A stretch of 64,000 nt of DNA from JAJTFW01 sp964534995 (GTDB lineage: Bacteria; Bacteroidota; Bacteroidia; AKYH767-A; OLB10): positions 1 through 64,000 of the forward strand of contig CAZHSC010000003.1 in NCBI GenBank assembly GCA_964534995.1. The letters run 5' to 3'. The position numbers and the translations under genes are program-made. Below the pieces are notes generated by a model that saw nothing but the letters and a program-made list of their open reading frames with translations, made no database searches and had not been told where the DNA came from. Within the stretch, counting starts at the first letter, position 1. Each line of letters starts with the position of its first letter. This document shows, piece by piece, positions 52,161-61,600 of this stretch.

Positions 52161-52562
52161 ATGAAAACTATACAATTTCACCATGGTCTTTTAACAATTT
52201 TATTCTCGGCAACGACACTCCTTTTACAGGGACAAACACCTTCTGATGCGTATGTGCTGATTTCACCTGACACCGGTAATAATGTAAAGGGTGTTATGCA
52301 TATCACTTTACCGGATACCAATAACATTGCAGCCATTGAAATTAAGCTGGGCAGTACCGATGGCGGCTACGACTTAGCGAATTATACTTTTAGTTATGAT
52401 GTTACCGGATCATTGCCTGCGGGATATGTATGGATGAGAGATGGTTTTAAATTGATTCTTTCGATTGGGTCTTATCCTGTCAGTGATCTTCAGTTTGGAC
52501 GAGTGCGTATGCAAAGAAATGATGGGGGATGGGGGGATGAGTTTGCCTTTGTGAGGAATTGA
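52161..52562 (+). CDS. small secreted protein of unknown function
   Basis: This 133-residue protein has a signal peptide (LFSATTLLLQG) and a Gly/Asp-rich beta-type mature part (for example KLGSTDGGYDLANYTF). It has no T9SS sorting domain and no recognised family. It has its own promoter and lies just before the broken giant surface gene. Confidence 0.6.
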   Translation: MKTIQFHHGLLTILFSATTLLLQGQTPSDAYVLISPDTGNNVKGVMHITLPDTNNIAAIEIKLGSTDGGYDLANYTFSYDVTGSLPAGYVWMRDGFKLILSIGSYPVSDLQFGRVRMQRNDGGWGDEFAFVRN

Positions 52563-52732
52563 GTTTCTTGTCTACTTTATCGGAAGACAAGATTTTCAGG
52601 ATGTGTGACATTTAAGTGGATGTGGTTTGTTTGAACGGCTCTAAAAAGAGGTCGATAGTTGATTATCATCATTAGTCTGTAATTGTATATTCTAGTACGT
52701 AATTGATATCACCCATCAAAAACATGTAAACC

Positions 52733-52999
52733 ATGAATCATTTCGTCTATTTCTTAAGAAAGACCTTTCTCCAAGGTGTTTTCAAATTTCTTGCGTGTGT
52801 AATTCTTTTGTTGTTCTTTTCTACTTCATTATTCGCCGGCAACTACACATGGAACGGCACCATTAACAGCGATTATTCAAATACAGGTAACTGGTCGCCT
52901 TCTGGAACTCCCGGGACTAACGACACCATCACCATCAATTCCGGGAAACCTAACCTGGAACTGGATCAAGATAGAACCGTGAATCGGCTTATTCTCTAA
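52733..52999 (+). CDS. fragment 1 of the giant surface gene: signal peptide and start of beta-solenoid
   Basis: These 88 codons encode a signal peptide (about residues 20-37, LACVILLLFFSTSLFAG). They also encode the first turns of a beta-solenoid opening NYTWNGTINSDYSNTGNWSP. The frame ends with RLIL-TAA and continues at once as GSTIDLDTNEL, which reads as the natural next turn. Alone, this fragment could make only a short exported peptide. Confidence 0.6.
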   Translation: MNHFVYFLRKTFLQGVFKFLACVILLLFFSTSLFAGNYTWNGTINSDYSNTGNWSPSGTPGTNDTITINSGKPNLELDQDRTVNRLIL

Positions 53000-55900
53000 G
53001 GGAGCACAATAGATTTAGATACCAATGAATTGCATGTCACACAACGGGCATCCTTTAATGGTGGTGATGTCATTGGAGAGTCATTAAAACTGAGAGGAAC
53101 TTATGCTTTCTTTCAGGGAACAGATTTTAATTGTACCTTAGATGTTGTGGTAGGACAAATAAAGTTTTCCGGCGGTACATTTGACCAGACCGGATCCTTT
53201 GAACAAAACGGCGGGGCCAGCGGTTGGGGTGAGGGCGGTTGCGTGTTTAATGCTGAAGTAACTATTAAGAATACAGGAGCTACTTACCTGCGAATGGGAG
53301 AAAGTGAAGGAGATGTTTTTAATGATGTCGTTCATTTCTATTCTACCAACGTTTATGCGCTTCAATTGGCATATGGTGATACAACGATTTACAATAATGC
53401 TGTTTATTTAAATAGTACCGGAAATGGAGGAATATCATTTTGTGCAAGCCTGGATACAAATCATGTGGGTTATGCCCTTTTTGCACTGGAAGGAGAAATC
53501 CTTACCGGTAGCTCCGGATTTACTGCTGGTAATATTAATATGAAGCATCTTTTGTATGAATCCACCAATAGTGCAAACCTGACCGGTAGCGGTACCTCTA
53601 CCCTTACCTTGAGCGAGAGTAATTTCGCCGGAAAAGTTAACTTTGCCTCCACAAATATTTATGTAAAGACAACTGTATTCAATGATAGTACGCTGTTGGT
53701 GAGAAGCGGAGCCACATCATCTCAAAGTTGGTCAGGAGGTAATATTTTCAAAGGCGTTACTACGATTTCCAGTACTTTTTCGAGCAACACCAGTTATACA
53801 TTTACACTGGCTTTAGATAGCGGTGATGTATTTGAGAAGGATGTGTATTTCAACACCCAAATTCTTACAATGAGAGTCGCATTTAAGGGAACCACTAAAT
53901 TTTATGGAGATGTAAACATCAATAGCTCTAAAGTTGTATTCAATGCAGGAAGAGGTATTTTCATGTGCTCAGGAGAAATGAACCAAAGTATAGGCGGGAG
54001 TGCTGCTTATCTATTAGGGAAATTACACCTAAATAAGGAAGCGGGCAAGGTGGAAATGATGCGATCTTGTACCATTGATAGCAGTTTGACATTGAGTGGT
54101 GGCTTATTACAAACGGATTCTCTTATTTCTCTAAAATCTCCGGTGACTACAACCGGCTCCTCTGCCAATAGTTTCATTGATGGCCCTGTGAAAAAAACCG
54201 GAAATTCAGCGTTTGTTTTCCCTATTGGAGATCAGGGCAAGTACCGGCCCTTAACTATATCTGCTCCATCACAGGCGACAGATGCTTTTTCTGCGCAGTA
54301 CTTCTATAGCCCTCAGCAGGCAGGTACATCAACTGATACTACTATAGGGGAAATCAGTCCATGCAATTATTGGGATTTGCAACGCAAAACAGGCACCAGC
54401 AATGTCTATGTGACTTTGAGCTGGGATTCTATTGGCTGTTGCGTGCTGGATTCTTCCAATATAAAAGTGATTAACTGGAATAATTCTGTCTGGAAGGATC
54501 TGGGCAAAGGTAGTCTTGGCGGCAATGCAAATACGGGTCAAATTACTTCAGCTATTGTTCCATATACTTATGGATTAATTACAATAGGGACAAATCCTAT
54601 CATTATTAAAGATATCTTTCCTGTGGTAGATAGAAACAAAACTGATGAAGGCTGGTATCATTCTTTTGTTGCGGAAGACCCCATTTACGGCTACAATGGA
54701 AGCAATACCATTGAACCGGGAAAAAGTTGGCAGGATTATGCGAACGTAGATCTCTTGAAAGAGAAAAATGTGAAGTCCTTACGAATACCTTCCGGCACCA
54801 CTGCCAACTATTGGGATTGGAGGGAAGGATGGTTTTTAAAGGAGCATGAACTCCCTGAGGGATGGTTGTACGAAAAGGAAAAATATAAAGCTGCCAACAT
54901 CAGTGGAAATGAAATGATAAACATTAAACCACATGTAGATGAGTTGGGTGCTGCACCTGTTTATCTTTTTAACATGCTCACCTCCGATTTTCATTATCAA
55001 TTGGCAAGTTTGTATAGAGCACATCAAATTAACTTGCCTGTAAAATTTGTAGAATTGGGCAATGAGTTTTATCTGAATGAAGCACACCATCGCAGTAAAT
55101 TTCCAAACGCGAGTGACTATGCCGTAGCCTGCAATGACTGGACAAGTCAATTAAAAGCTATAGCACCTTTTGCTGACGTGAAAGTGGCCGTGATTGGATG
55201 TGATGGTGGCGATGATTCACCGGGTAGAAGAAGATTATGGCTGGAGAGAGTGCTTGCCAACTTAGATCCGCAAGCCCAAATTGATGCTATAACTATTCAT
55301 CAATATTATGGAAATGGATTAGGAAGTCAGCCTTTTAGTGGAAGTGCCGGTAGTCTTAAGACCATGCTTTCCCGGCCATTTAAAGAAATAGAACTGTTAA
55401 TTGGTCATGAACTAAATCTCATCAATGACTTCAATGAAGGACCTCTTTCAGCATTTCCATTGAAAACCTGGATTACTGAGTTTAATTTACGCACCTCAGG
55501 TCATGGAAGCACGGGCACATGGGCACATGGCTTGTTTCATGCTGCAATGGCATTGAGTTATCTGGAATCGCAAAATATCACATCGATTATTTCACATACT
55601 ATGAGTAGTGATGTGCTTTTCGGAAATATTTTTGATTCAAATAATGGATTTGCCACTTATGCTCAAAATGGCAATTACCCACCCACGACCAAACAAAATG
55701 AATATACCGCTTTAGGAGCAGCTTTTAATCAAATTGCCAAAGCTGCCCGCTATGCAACGGACGCATATAAAGTTGATTTTACCGGTATAGACGACCAGGA
55801 TTTACCCTATCTCTATAATACAGGTGTTAATACCACTTCTGTAAGAGAGGTGTATGCCTGGCTCTTTGAAAGTGCTGCCGGCAATGAACTTATTGTGTTA

Positions 55901-56533
55901 AACCTGGGTGGTAATTCTTTTCATATGTATTTAGATGATATTTTTCAATCTGTCGGTCTTTCTACACACCCCATTCGTTATGAAAGGTTAATCAGTGTTG
56001 ACATTACGGGCGGAATAACGGGAAGCCCTGTAACAAGTATTCCGCCAACTCCCGTTGGTTATGATAATTATTATCTGATTACGAGCAATGAACTTCCGGT
56101 TGCAACAAATTCAAACGGAACATTTGTTCCAATTTCAAATTACTCCCTAACCCGCATCTCACAAAAACTTCCCGGATTTATTTTGAATGTTACGGATGAT
56201 CATATTTGTACAAGTACCAGTACTGAACCCTCTACTACCTCAATAGTAATTACCGGTGGTGTTTCTCCGTATACTATAGTTGAAACATCTCCTAATAGTA
56301 GTACAAGCTACTCCCAGCCCGATTCTGTTATAGCATTTACAGCACATCAAACAAACACAGGAGTTTACACGATTACAGTTACCGATGCGAATAATTCAAC
56401 TGCAACTGCAACGATTACAGTTGATACGCGTCCAATAGTTAATGTAACCTCCAATCCTACTTCAGGCAATTGCAATACATCATTCCAGTTAACAGCATCA
56501 ATCAACCCGGCGCCTTCAAATTATGAGTATTAA
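53000..56533 (+). CDS. fragment 2 of the giant surface gene: beta-solenoid and GH-A-like barrel
   Basis: The frame is open from 53000, with the first possible start at TTG 53030. About 520 residues of Gly, Asn and Thr-rich strands make a beta-solenoid. From about 54600 to 56000 follows a TIM-barrel-like domain. VELGNEFYL (Asn-Glu at 55061-55066) fits the acid/base of clan GH-A glycosidases, and TWITEFNLRT (Glu at 55478-55480) fits the nucleophile. GH39, GH51 and GH79 share this geometry; the family is not certain. An Ig-like repeat begins near 56200 and is cut by the second TAA. No ATG with a signal sequence starts this fragment, so independent secretion is doubtful. Confidence 0.7.
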   Translation, partial: GSTIDLDTNELHVTQRASFNGGDVIGESLKLRGTYAFFQGTDFNCTLDVVVGQIKFSGGTFDQTGSFEQNGGASGWGEGGCVFNAEVTIKNTGATYLRMGESEGDVFNDVVHFYSTNVYALQLAYGDTTIYNNAVYLNSTGNGGISFCASLDTNHVGYALFALEGEILTGSSGFTAGNINMKHLLYESTNSANLTGSGTSTLTLSESNFAGKVNFASTNIYVKTTVFNDSTLLVRSGATSSQSWSGGNIFKGVTTISSTFSSNTSYTFTLALDSGDVFEKDVYFNTQILTMRVAFKGTTKFYGDVNINSSKVVFNAGRGIFMCSGEMNQSIGGSAAYLLGKLHLNKEAGKVEMMRSCTIDSSLTLSGGLLQTDSLISLKSPVTTTGSSANSFIDGPVKKTGNSAFVFPIGDQGKYRPLTISAPSQATDAFSAQYFYSPQQAGTSTDTTIGEISPCNYWDLQRKTGTSNVYVTLSWDSIGCCVLDSSNIKVINWNNSVWKDLGKGSLGGNANTGQITSAIVPYTYGLITIGTNPIIIKDIFPVVDRNKTDEGWYHSFVAEDPIYGYNGSNTIEPGKSWQDYANVDLLKEKNVKSLRIPSGTTANYWDWREGWFLKEHELPEGWLYEKEKYKAANISGNEMINIKPHVDELGAAPVYLFNMLTSDFHYQLASLYRAHQINLPVKFVELGNEFYLNEAHHRSKFPNASDYAVACNDWTSQLKAIAPFADVKVAVIGCDGGDDSPGRRRLWLERVLANLDPQAQIDAITIHQYYGNGLGSQPFSGSAGSLKTMLSRPFKEIELLIGHELNLINDFNEGPLSAFPLKTWITEFNLRTSGHGSTGTWAHGLFHAAMALSYLESQNITSIISHTMSSDVLFGNIFDSNNGFATYAQNGNYPPTTKQNEYTALGAAFNQIAKAARYATDAYKVDFTGIDDQDLPYLYNTGVNTTSVREVYAWLFESAAGNELIVLNLGGNSFHMYLDDIFQSVGLSTHPIRYERLISVDITGGITGSPVTSIPPTPVGYDNYYLITSNELPVATNSNGTFVPISNYSLTRISQKLPGFILNVTDDHICTSTSTEPSTTSIVITGGVSPYTIVETSPNSSTSYSQPDSVIAFTAHQTNTGVYTITVTDANNSTATATITVDTRPIVNVTSNPTSGNCNTSFQLTASINPAPSNYEY

Positions 56534-59500
56534 ACCTACTTATGGACACCTTCTACCGGATTGGAAACATTTAACGGATCATGTAATCCGGGAGGAGTAA
56601 CTCCAATGTGTTCTACTATTGTGGTAAACCCAGAGCAAACAACTTCCTATCAGGTGTATGTGTTTGATGGTACATGCTGGAGCCGGAGTAGTGAGTATGA
56701 GATACTGCGAGCACCCGTAAATCATGTGGATATTGGCGAAGATCTTACGGTTTGTTCAGATGGTGTTACTGGGCCAACTATTAAACTAAGCGCAATCCTT
56801 GATTCAGACCCAACCATAACTATTAGTGGAACTTATAATTGGACTATTTCCGGAACGTCCGGTAATATTCCTAATTGTTCCACGGATTGTGAAATACTAT
56901 TACCTGCAACAATTGGGGAAACATATACAATAACGCTATCTCTTTTAGAAAGTGGATTTCCATGTTCAATTCCCGACGTAATGGAAGTTTATGTTACAGA
57001 ATGTTGCGATTGTATATCAAATTCAATTTCTTTAAATCCAAGTCAAGGAACGACAGTTGAAAATCATGTTTTCTCAAGCCAGCTTTCTCAACAAATGTTA
57101 AATCCATATTTCCTAAAAGCGAATGAAGATTTTGAGCCTATTTATGATATTAAAGGATGGATTCCCGTTGTTTATCCGAACACGTCTCAAACACCAAACA
57201 GCAATACCATTTGCATCAACGGAGATTTAATAATTGACCGGGATATAGCGTTTCGTGATGTCATTTTAAGGATGAATGAGAATAGTAAAATTAGAATTTT
57301 AGATGATCATTTACTCATTTTGCAAGGATGTAGTATTAAAAGTTGCGACAGAACTATTCCTGCTGCTATGTGGGATGGAATCGAAGCGGAAAGGTTACTT
57401 GATAAACGGGAACCTCGACTTTTTATTGACCAAAGTAGCACAAACAGAACCTCTATTTCTGAAGCTAAAAGTGCTATTTCTTTAAAAAACGGAGCAGAAT
57501 ACATCATTGAAAACACTGATTTCACCAATAATTATGTGGATATTGATGTGGCCGATTATGGGAATGTAATTCAACAAAACACTATTACCGGCACATCCAA
57601 AAAACTTTTCTCCGTCCACTCCAATACCTTTTCCAACTCGGTGGACCCGCTACTTCCTCCTTATGATAATGTGCATAAATTCGCCGCCATCCGTCTGGAT
57701 GATGTGGAGCGGTTTGTGTTAGGGGATTCAACCGACGAGGCTCACAGAAATTCAATTAACAATTCAATTTATGGAATTCGTGCGATGAACTCCGGTTTTG
57801 AAGTATATAATACCGGGTTTAGTGATATAGAAAATTTAGATAATTGGTCAACGAAAACATTGGCCGGAAGCGCGATTTATGGAGATGGCTTTAACGATGG
57901 TGCGGATAGAAATGTGTTGATTGGAGCTACGACAGCGGGTACAGGATTCAGAAATGTTTTTAATTCATCTGTGAATGGTATTGTTTCGGTTGGAGAAACG
58001 AACTTGAAGGTGTTTAATAATGAATTTGGTAGTGGTAGTACCAATGAACGACTTGTGAATTATGGAATATGGACACATGGTAGTAATAAAAAATCTGTTT
58101 ATATCACTCGCGGAAATGAGTTTTATGATTACTATGTTGGCATCAGGAGTTTTGGGATTCATCCGGATGGTATCTATCATATAGGATTTAATAATTTTTT
58201 CAACGCCTATATCCCAAATTGGAGTGTAGTGAATTCTTTTCAGGGTACAGCTATTCATATGTCGAATAGTTATGTACCACCATCTTTTATTGGTCAATCA
58301 GAAGTTCCTCCAATTAATATTTACAACAATGAAATTGGACAAATAAATGATGAAGCTGAAATTGAACCAAGAATAGGGATTTTCACCTCTAATATTTATC
58401 AACCTATCATCCAAAACAACAATATTTATTATTTCAGAGCAGCACAGGTGTCTAAACCGCATAGCATTGGTATCTGGGCACAAAACTGTATTGCACCAAG
58501 AGTAGCAGGGAATTTAATTTTGGAGCACCAAAATATTAATCAAGGTTATGGTGCTAACCTCATTGGTATGAAGTTCGACCGAAATATTAATCCTTGTATT
58601 GGCAGCCAAAGTATTACAGAAAATTTAGGCTATGGAGTAAGTTTTTGGGACAATAACGGTCAGGTGACCTTATCTACCAATCAATTTACAAACTGCGACC
58701 ATGGCGTAAATTTAGACTGGGCAGAAATCGGCACACAAGGTGACCCCGACCGAACCGATGATAATGAATGGGTCGATCGAAGTGTTAGTCCGGTTCTGAA
58801 CCGCGTGAATGGTCTTACTCAAAGTAATCTTCCAATTACCTGGTATTATCAACCTACACCAAATGCATTTTCGCCACTGCCGAGTACGATTGTCGACGAT
58901 CAAGACATTAATCCTAATCTACCAATTTTAGATTGTCCAATTATTCAAAATGTTGCCCCTCGCAATCAGACTTTTGGATATGTTATTGGCGACTCCGCCC
59001 GATATGAAGAGAACTATCAGAGTAGTTTCAGCTACAGTGCAAAAATGATAACCTACAAAATTTTAAAACGGGACAACTCGCTCATGGAAATGGAAGATGA
59101 GACGGATGAATCGTTTATAGATTTTTACAATGCTATGAGTCAAAGCAATATAGAAAAATACGATTCCGTTGCGCTTTTAATTACACAGGGCGAATTTGCT
59201 GTTGCTGCTGCATTACTGGCAGGTATTGAAGATACCAATGACCAGGAAACTTACCTTACAAATTTTTATACACTCTACCTTACAAAAATTGCGTATGATT
59301 CCTTGTTAAGTAATGCGGATAGTTCGTTGCTAATTGAAATAGCCTATTCTCATTCACTATTGTATGGAGATGCAGTATACCTGGCCCGTAACACTCTGTT
59401 TCTTGAAATTCATGATGAAACACTTGAAAGCAATTTAAGAAGAGCTTTTATTAGTAAACTTCCTGAGAATAATAATTTATCAACTCAACCCAATCCTGCG

Positions 59501-59704
59501 TCTTTACTAACTCAAGTAAGGCTGAACGATGAAGAATATTCCGGTAGAGTGCAGTTGCTAGATGGACATGTTCAGTTGATAATAGATCGTAACCTCCAAA
59601 ATGGATGGTTAGATGTAAAGAATTTGAATCCGGGAATTTACTTTATAAAAACGTTTGGTGAAGGAACTTCACCGTTATTGTGTAAGCTTGTAATTATCCG
59701 ATGA
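56534..59704 (+). CDS. fragment 3 of the giant surface gene: Ig-like end, beta-helix, T9SS sorting domain
   Basis: The frame continues from 56534 (TYLWTPSTGLETFNGS) with the second half of the Ig/SprB-like repeat, then another Cys-containing region ending ECCDCIS. A long right-handed parallel beta-helix follows at about 57200-58900 (FTNNYVDIDVADYGNVIQQNT type turns). A helical segment at 59030-59480 precedes the last 80 residues, a type A sorting domain (TQPNPASLL, ending LCKLVIIR). A TTG at 56561 is the first possible start. The next gene follows 8 bases after the stop. Confidence 0.65.
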   Translation, partial: TYLWTPSTGLETFNGSCNPGGVTPMCSTIVVNPEQTTSYQVYVFDGTCWSRSSEYEILRAPVNHVDIGEDLTVCSDGVTGPTIKLSAILDSDPTITISGTYNWTISGTSGNIPNCSTDCEILLPATIGETYTITLSLLESGFPCSIPDVMEVYVTECCDCISNSISLNPSQGTTVENHVFSSQLSQQMLNPYFLKANEDFEPIYDIKGWIPVVYPNTSQTPNSNTICINGDLIIDRDIAFRDVILRMNENSKIRILDDHLLILQGCSIKSCDRTIPAAMWDGIEAERLLDKREPRLFIDQSSTNRTSISEAKSAISLKNGAEYIIENTDFTNNYVDIDVADYGNVIQQNTITGTSKKLFSVHSNTFSNSVDPLLPPYDNVHKFAAIRLDDVERFVLGDSTDEAHRNSINNSIYGIRAMNSGFEVYNTGFSDIENLDNWSTKTLAGSAIYGDGFNDGADRNVLIGATTAGTGFRNVFNSSVNGIVSVGETNLKVFNNEFGSGSTNERLVNYGIWTHGSNKKSVYITRGNEFYDYYVGIRSFGIHPDGIYHIGFNNFFNAYIPNWSVVNSFQGTAIHMSNSYVPPSFIGQSEVPPINIYNNEIGQINDEAEIEPRIGIFTSNIYQPIIQNNNIYYFRAAQVSKPHSIGIWAQNCIAPRVAGNLILEHQNINQGYGANLIGMKFDRNINPCIGSQSITENLGYGVSFWDNNGQVTLSTNQFTNCDHGVNLDWAEIGTQGDPDRTDDNEWVDRSVSPVLNRVNGLTQSNLPITWYYQPTPNAFSPLPSTIVDDQDINPNLPILDCPIIQNVAPRNQTFGYVIGDSARYEENYQSSFSYSAKMITYKILKRDNSLMEMEDETDESFIDFYNAMSQSNIEKYDSVALLITQGEFAVAAALLAGIEDTNDQETYLTNFYTLYLTKIAYDSLLSNADSSLLIEIAYSHSLLYGDAVYLARNTLFLEIHDETLESNLRRAFISKLPENNNLSTQPNPASLLTQVRLNDEEYSGRVQLLDGHVQLIIDRNLQNGWLDVKNLNPGIYFIKTFGEGTSPLLCKLVIIR

Positions 59705-59712
59705 CATAGACA

Positions 59713-61236
59713 ATGAAAAGTGTAGCCGTACTTGCTTTCTTTCTTTTTACTACCATTTCTTTGTATGCGCAAAAATACAAAGGGAATGTATGGTGTTTTG
59801 GGGATTCAGCTGGAATTGACTGGGCAAATCCTAATTCTCCAATATTTTTTAGATCGATGATGCATGGAAGGAGTGGCACGGCAAGTATTAGCGATAGTAG
59901 TGGGAATTTAATATTATATTCTGGTTATAAGCGTGAACCAGCAAATAATCGTGGATGGATATTAAATAAATTCCATCAATTAGTACCCAATGGTGACACG
60001 TTGTATTTTCAAGATTGGTATCATTCTGTCATCCTTCTTCCAAGTGTAAATGATTCAATAATTTATTTGTTTTCAGTTAGTGTTACAAATATTCAAACCT
60101 ATGGCCTTTATTACAGCACGGTCAATTACAAAGCTAATAGTGATTCCGGAATTGTTACACAAAAAAATATCCAGTTAAACAACCTTCCGGCATTTGATGG
60201 ATTGGCTACTGTCAGGCATGGAAACGGACTGGATTGGTGGGTAATATTTAAGGATTATGACCCTACACCGCCTTACACTTTAAGCAGTAAATTTTATATC
60301 TATTTGGTCGATGCAAATGGGCCCGCACTTCATCATACCCAGACGGTCGGAACTGTTTTTAATGATGGAGGAGGGCATTCACTTTTTAATACAGATGGCT
60401 CTAAATTTTACTTGTGTACTTGGGGAGGTGCCATTGAATATTTTGATTTTAACAGATGCAATGGTTATTTTTCAAATCCAACAGTAATTGAACCAACAAG
60501 AAGCGCTCAACCTTATCCTTATTATAACTCATTGGCTTTATCTCCTGATGAAACAAAGCTGTATGTGTCTGCATATTCTCAATACAACTCATTAGGCGGT
60601 ACCGATTCTTTGTACCAGTTTGATTTAACAGCGGCTAATATTTCTGTCAGTAAAACACATATTTATGGCGCACCAAATACTTATGTTGGACTTGGAGCAT
60701 TAAGAAAGGCTCCTGATGATAATATATACTTAGCTGCTACTTATTTAAATTATTACCCGTATCAGGACACTTCTTACAACGTTTATAACACCCACCTTTC
60801 CGTCATCAACCAACCCGATTCACTCGGCCTTGCCTGCGATTTTCAACCCTTCAGCTTTTACCTCGGGGGTGCCAGAACATATAACGGCCTTCCCAACAAT
60901 CCCGATTACGAACTCGGCGCCTGGGTGGGTTCTCCTTGCGATACGCTGAGTGTGGGTGTGGATGATTTTCAACCCCCAAAGCAAACGTTTTTTCAAGCCT
61001 GGTATAATAGTGAGTGGAATATGATTCACGTAAACGCCTCTAAACTTAAAGGTAGAACGGGAAGTTTGCGCTTGTTTGATATGGAGGGGAGGTTGGTGTA
61101 TGAGAAAAAAATTGAGGTGAAAGCGGGAGGGTATGTAACGGGAGAGATACCGATGAATGCGGTCGTGAATGGAGTTTATCTTGTCAATTTAATAACTGAT
61201 TCGGAAAGTGTTTCGTCTAAGATTGTTAAATTTTAG
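59713..61236 (+). CDS. T9SS type A secreted protein with propeller-like domain
   Basis: This 507-residue protein has a signal peptide, then KGNVWCFGDSAGIDWANPNSP, a Bacteroidota motif (usually WYFGNNAGLDF) that opens propeller-like surface proteins. Repeated turns such as YLFSVSV, WWVIFKDYDPT and KLYVSAYSQYNSLG continue the blades. The end (from about residue 432) is a type A sorting domain with LRLFDMEGRLVYEK and a Lys-Phe tail. Its start lies 8 bases after the giant gene, so it is probably in the same operon. The last 450 bases are noticeably G+C-richer than the first 1,050. Confidence 0.8.
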   Translation: MKSVAVLAFFLFTTISLYAQKYKGNVWCFGDSAGIDWANPNSPIFFRSMMHGRSGTASISDSSGNLILYSGYKREPANNRGWILNKFHQLVPNGDTLYFQDWYHSVILLPSVNDSIIYLFSVSVTNIQTYGLYYSTVNYKANSDSGIVTQKNIQLNNLPAFDGLATVRHGNGLDWWVIFKDYDPTPPYTLSSKFYIYLVDANGPALHHTQTVGTVFNDGGGHSLFNTDGSKFYLCTWGGAIEYFDFNRCNGYFSNPTVIEPTRSAQPYPYYNSLALSPDETKLYVSAYSQYNSLGGTDSLYQFDLTAANISVSKTHIYGAPNTYVGLGALRKAPDDNIYLAATYLNYYPYQDTSYNVYNTHLSVINQPDSLGLACDFQPFSFYLGGARTYNGLPNNPDYELGAWVGSPCDTLSVGVDDFQPPKQTFFQAWYNSEWNMIHVNASKLKGRTGSLRLFDMEGRLVYEKKIEVKAGGYVTGEIPMNAVVNGVYLVNLITDSESVSSKIVKF

Positions 61237-61600
61237 GTGAGAAACAATTTTAGTTGACAATAGTATTTTTTGCTGCTTGCTTCTGGCTTCTGGCTGCTCG
61301 CTATTTTTATTTTAAGAATTATACGTTAGAATTAATTTGACTGCGCCTCTTAAAAACTCTGCGTCTCAGCGACCTCTGCGTGAAACCATTGATGTTGCTT
61401 TCCATTCGAAAAAAATAGATTAACGAAGAAAAATTAATTATGATTTTAGTTGCATAAAAATCTTCGTCTTGATGTAAATTATCCTTTTTACCACGGAGTC
61501 ACAGAGAATTCACGGAGCAACACGGAGGAGTTTTCATATCACAAGAATTCTAAACACTTAAAAACAATCATCAACTCATTAATTCAATAATTCATTAATT
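61237..61600. other. intergenic region between convergent units, repeat-rich
   Basis: No gene is seen in these 364 bases. It holds GGCTTCTGGCT-type repeats near 61275-61300, the inverted-motif pair at 61341-61530, and a direct repeat of TCATTAATTC (61576-61585 and 61592-61601). The T9SS gene and the DUF3570 gene converge here. A transcription end is expected but no classical terminator stem is evident. Confidence 0.6.
61341..61530. repeat. dispersed-repeat-like inverted pair (CTCTGCGTCTCAGCG / CACGGAG motifs)
   Basis: The left part (61341-61387) reads CTCTGCGTCTCAGCGACC and CTCTGCGTGAAACC. The right part (61490-61530) reads CCACGGAGTCACAGAG and CACGGAGCAACACGGAGGAG. The reverse complement of the left part contains CACGCAGAG and GACGCAGAG, so the two are imperfect inverted copies about 100 bases apart. 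I know similar text from intergenic DNA of many environmental bacteria. Its role is unknown. Confidence 0.6.

Larger units (their letters stand above)
52733..59704 (+). pseudogene. giant T9SS surface protein gene with two in-frame TAA codons
   Basis: One frame runs from ATG 52733 to the stop at 59704 (2,324 codons) and is broken only by TAA at 52997-52999 and TAA at 56531-56533. All three parts lie in the same frame with no shift, so the whole was recently one gene, or the breaks are sequence errors or tolerated. In order it codes a signal peptide, a beta-solenoid, a glycosidase-like barrel, Ig/SprB-like repeats, a parallel beta-helix and a type A sorting domain. The three parts are listed separately below. 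The region is A+T-richer than the genes before 45 kb. Confidence 0.8.
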
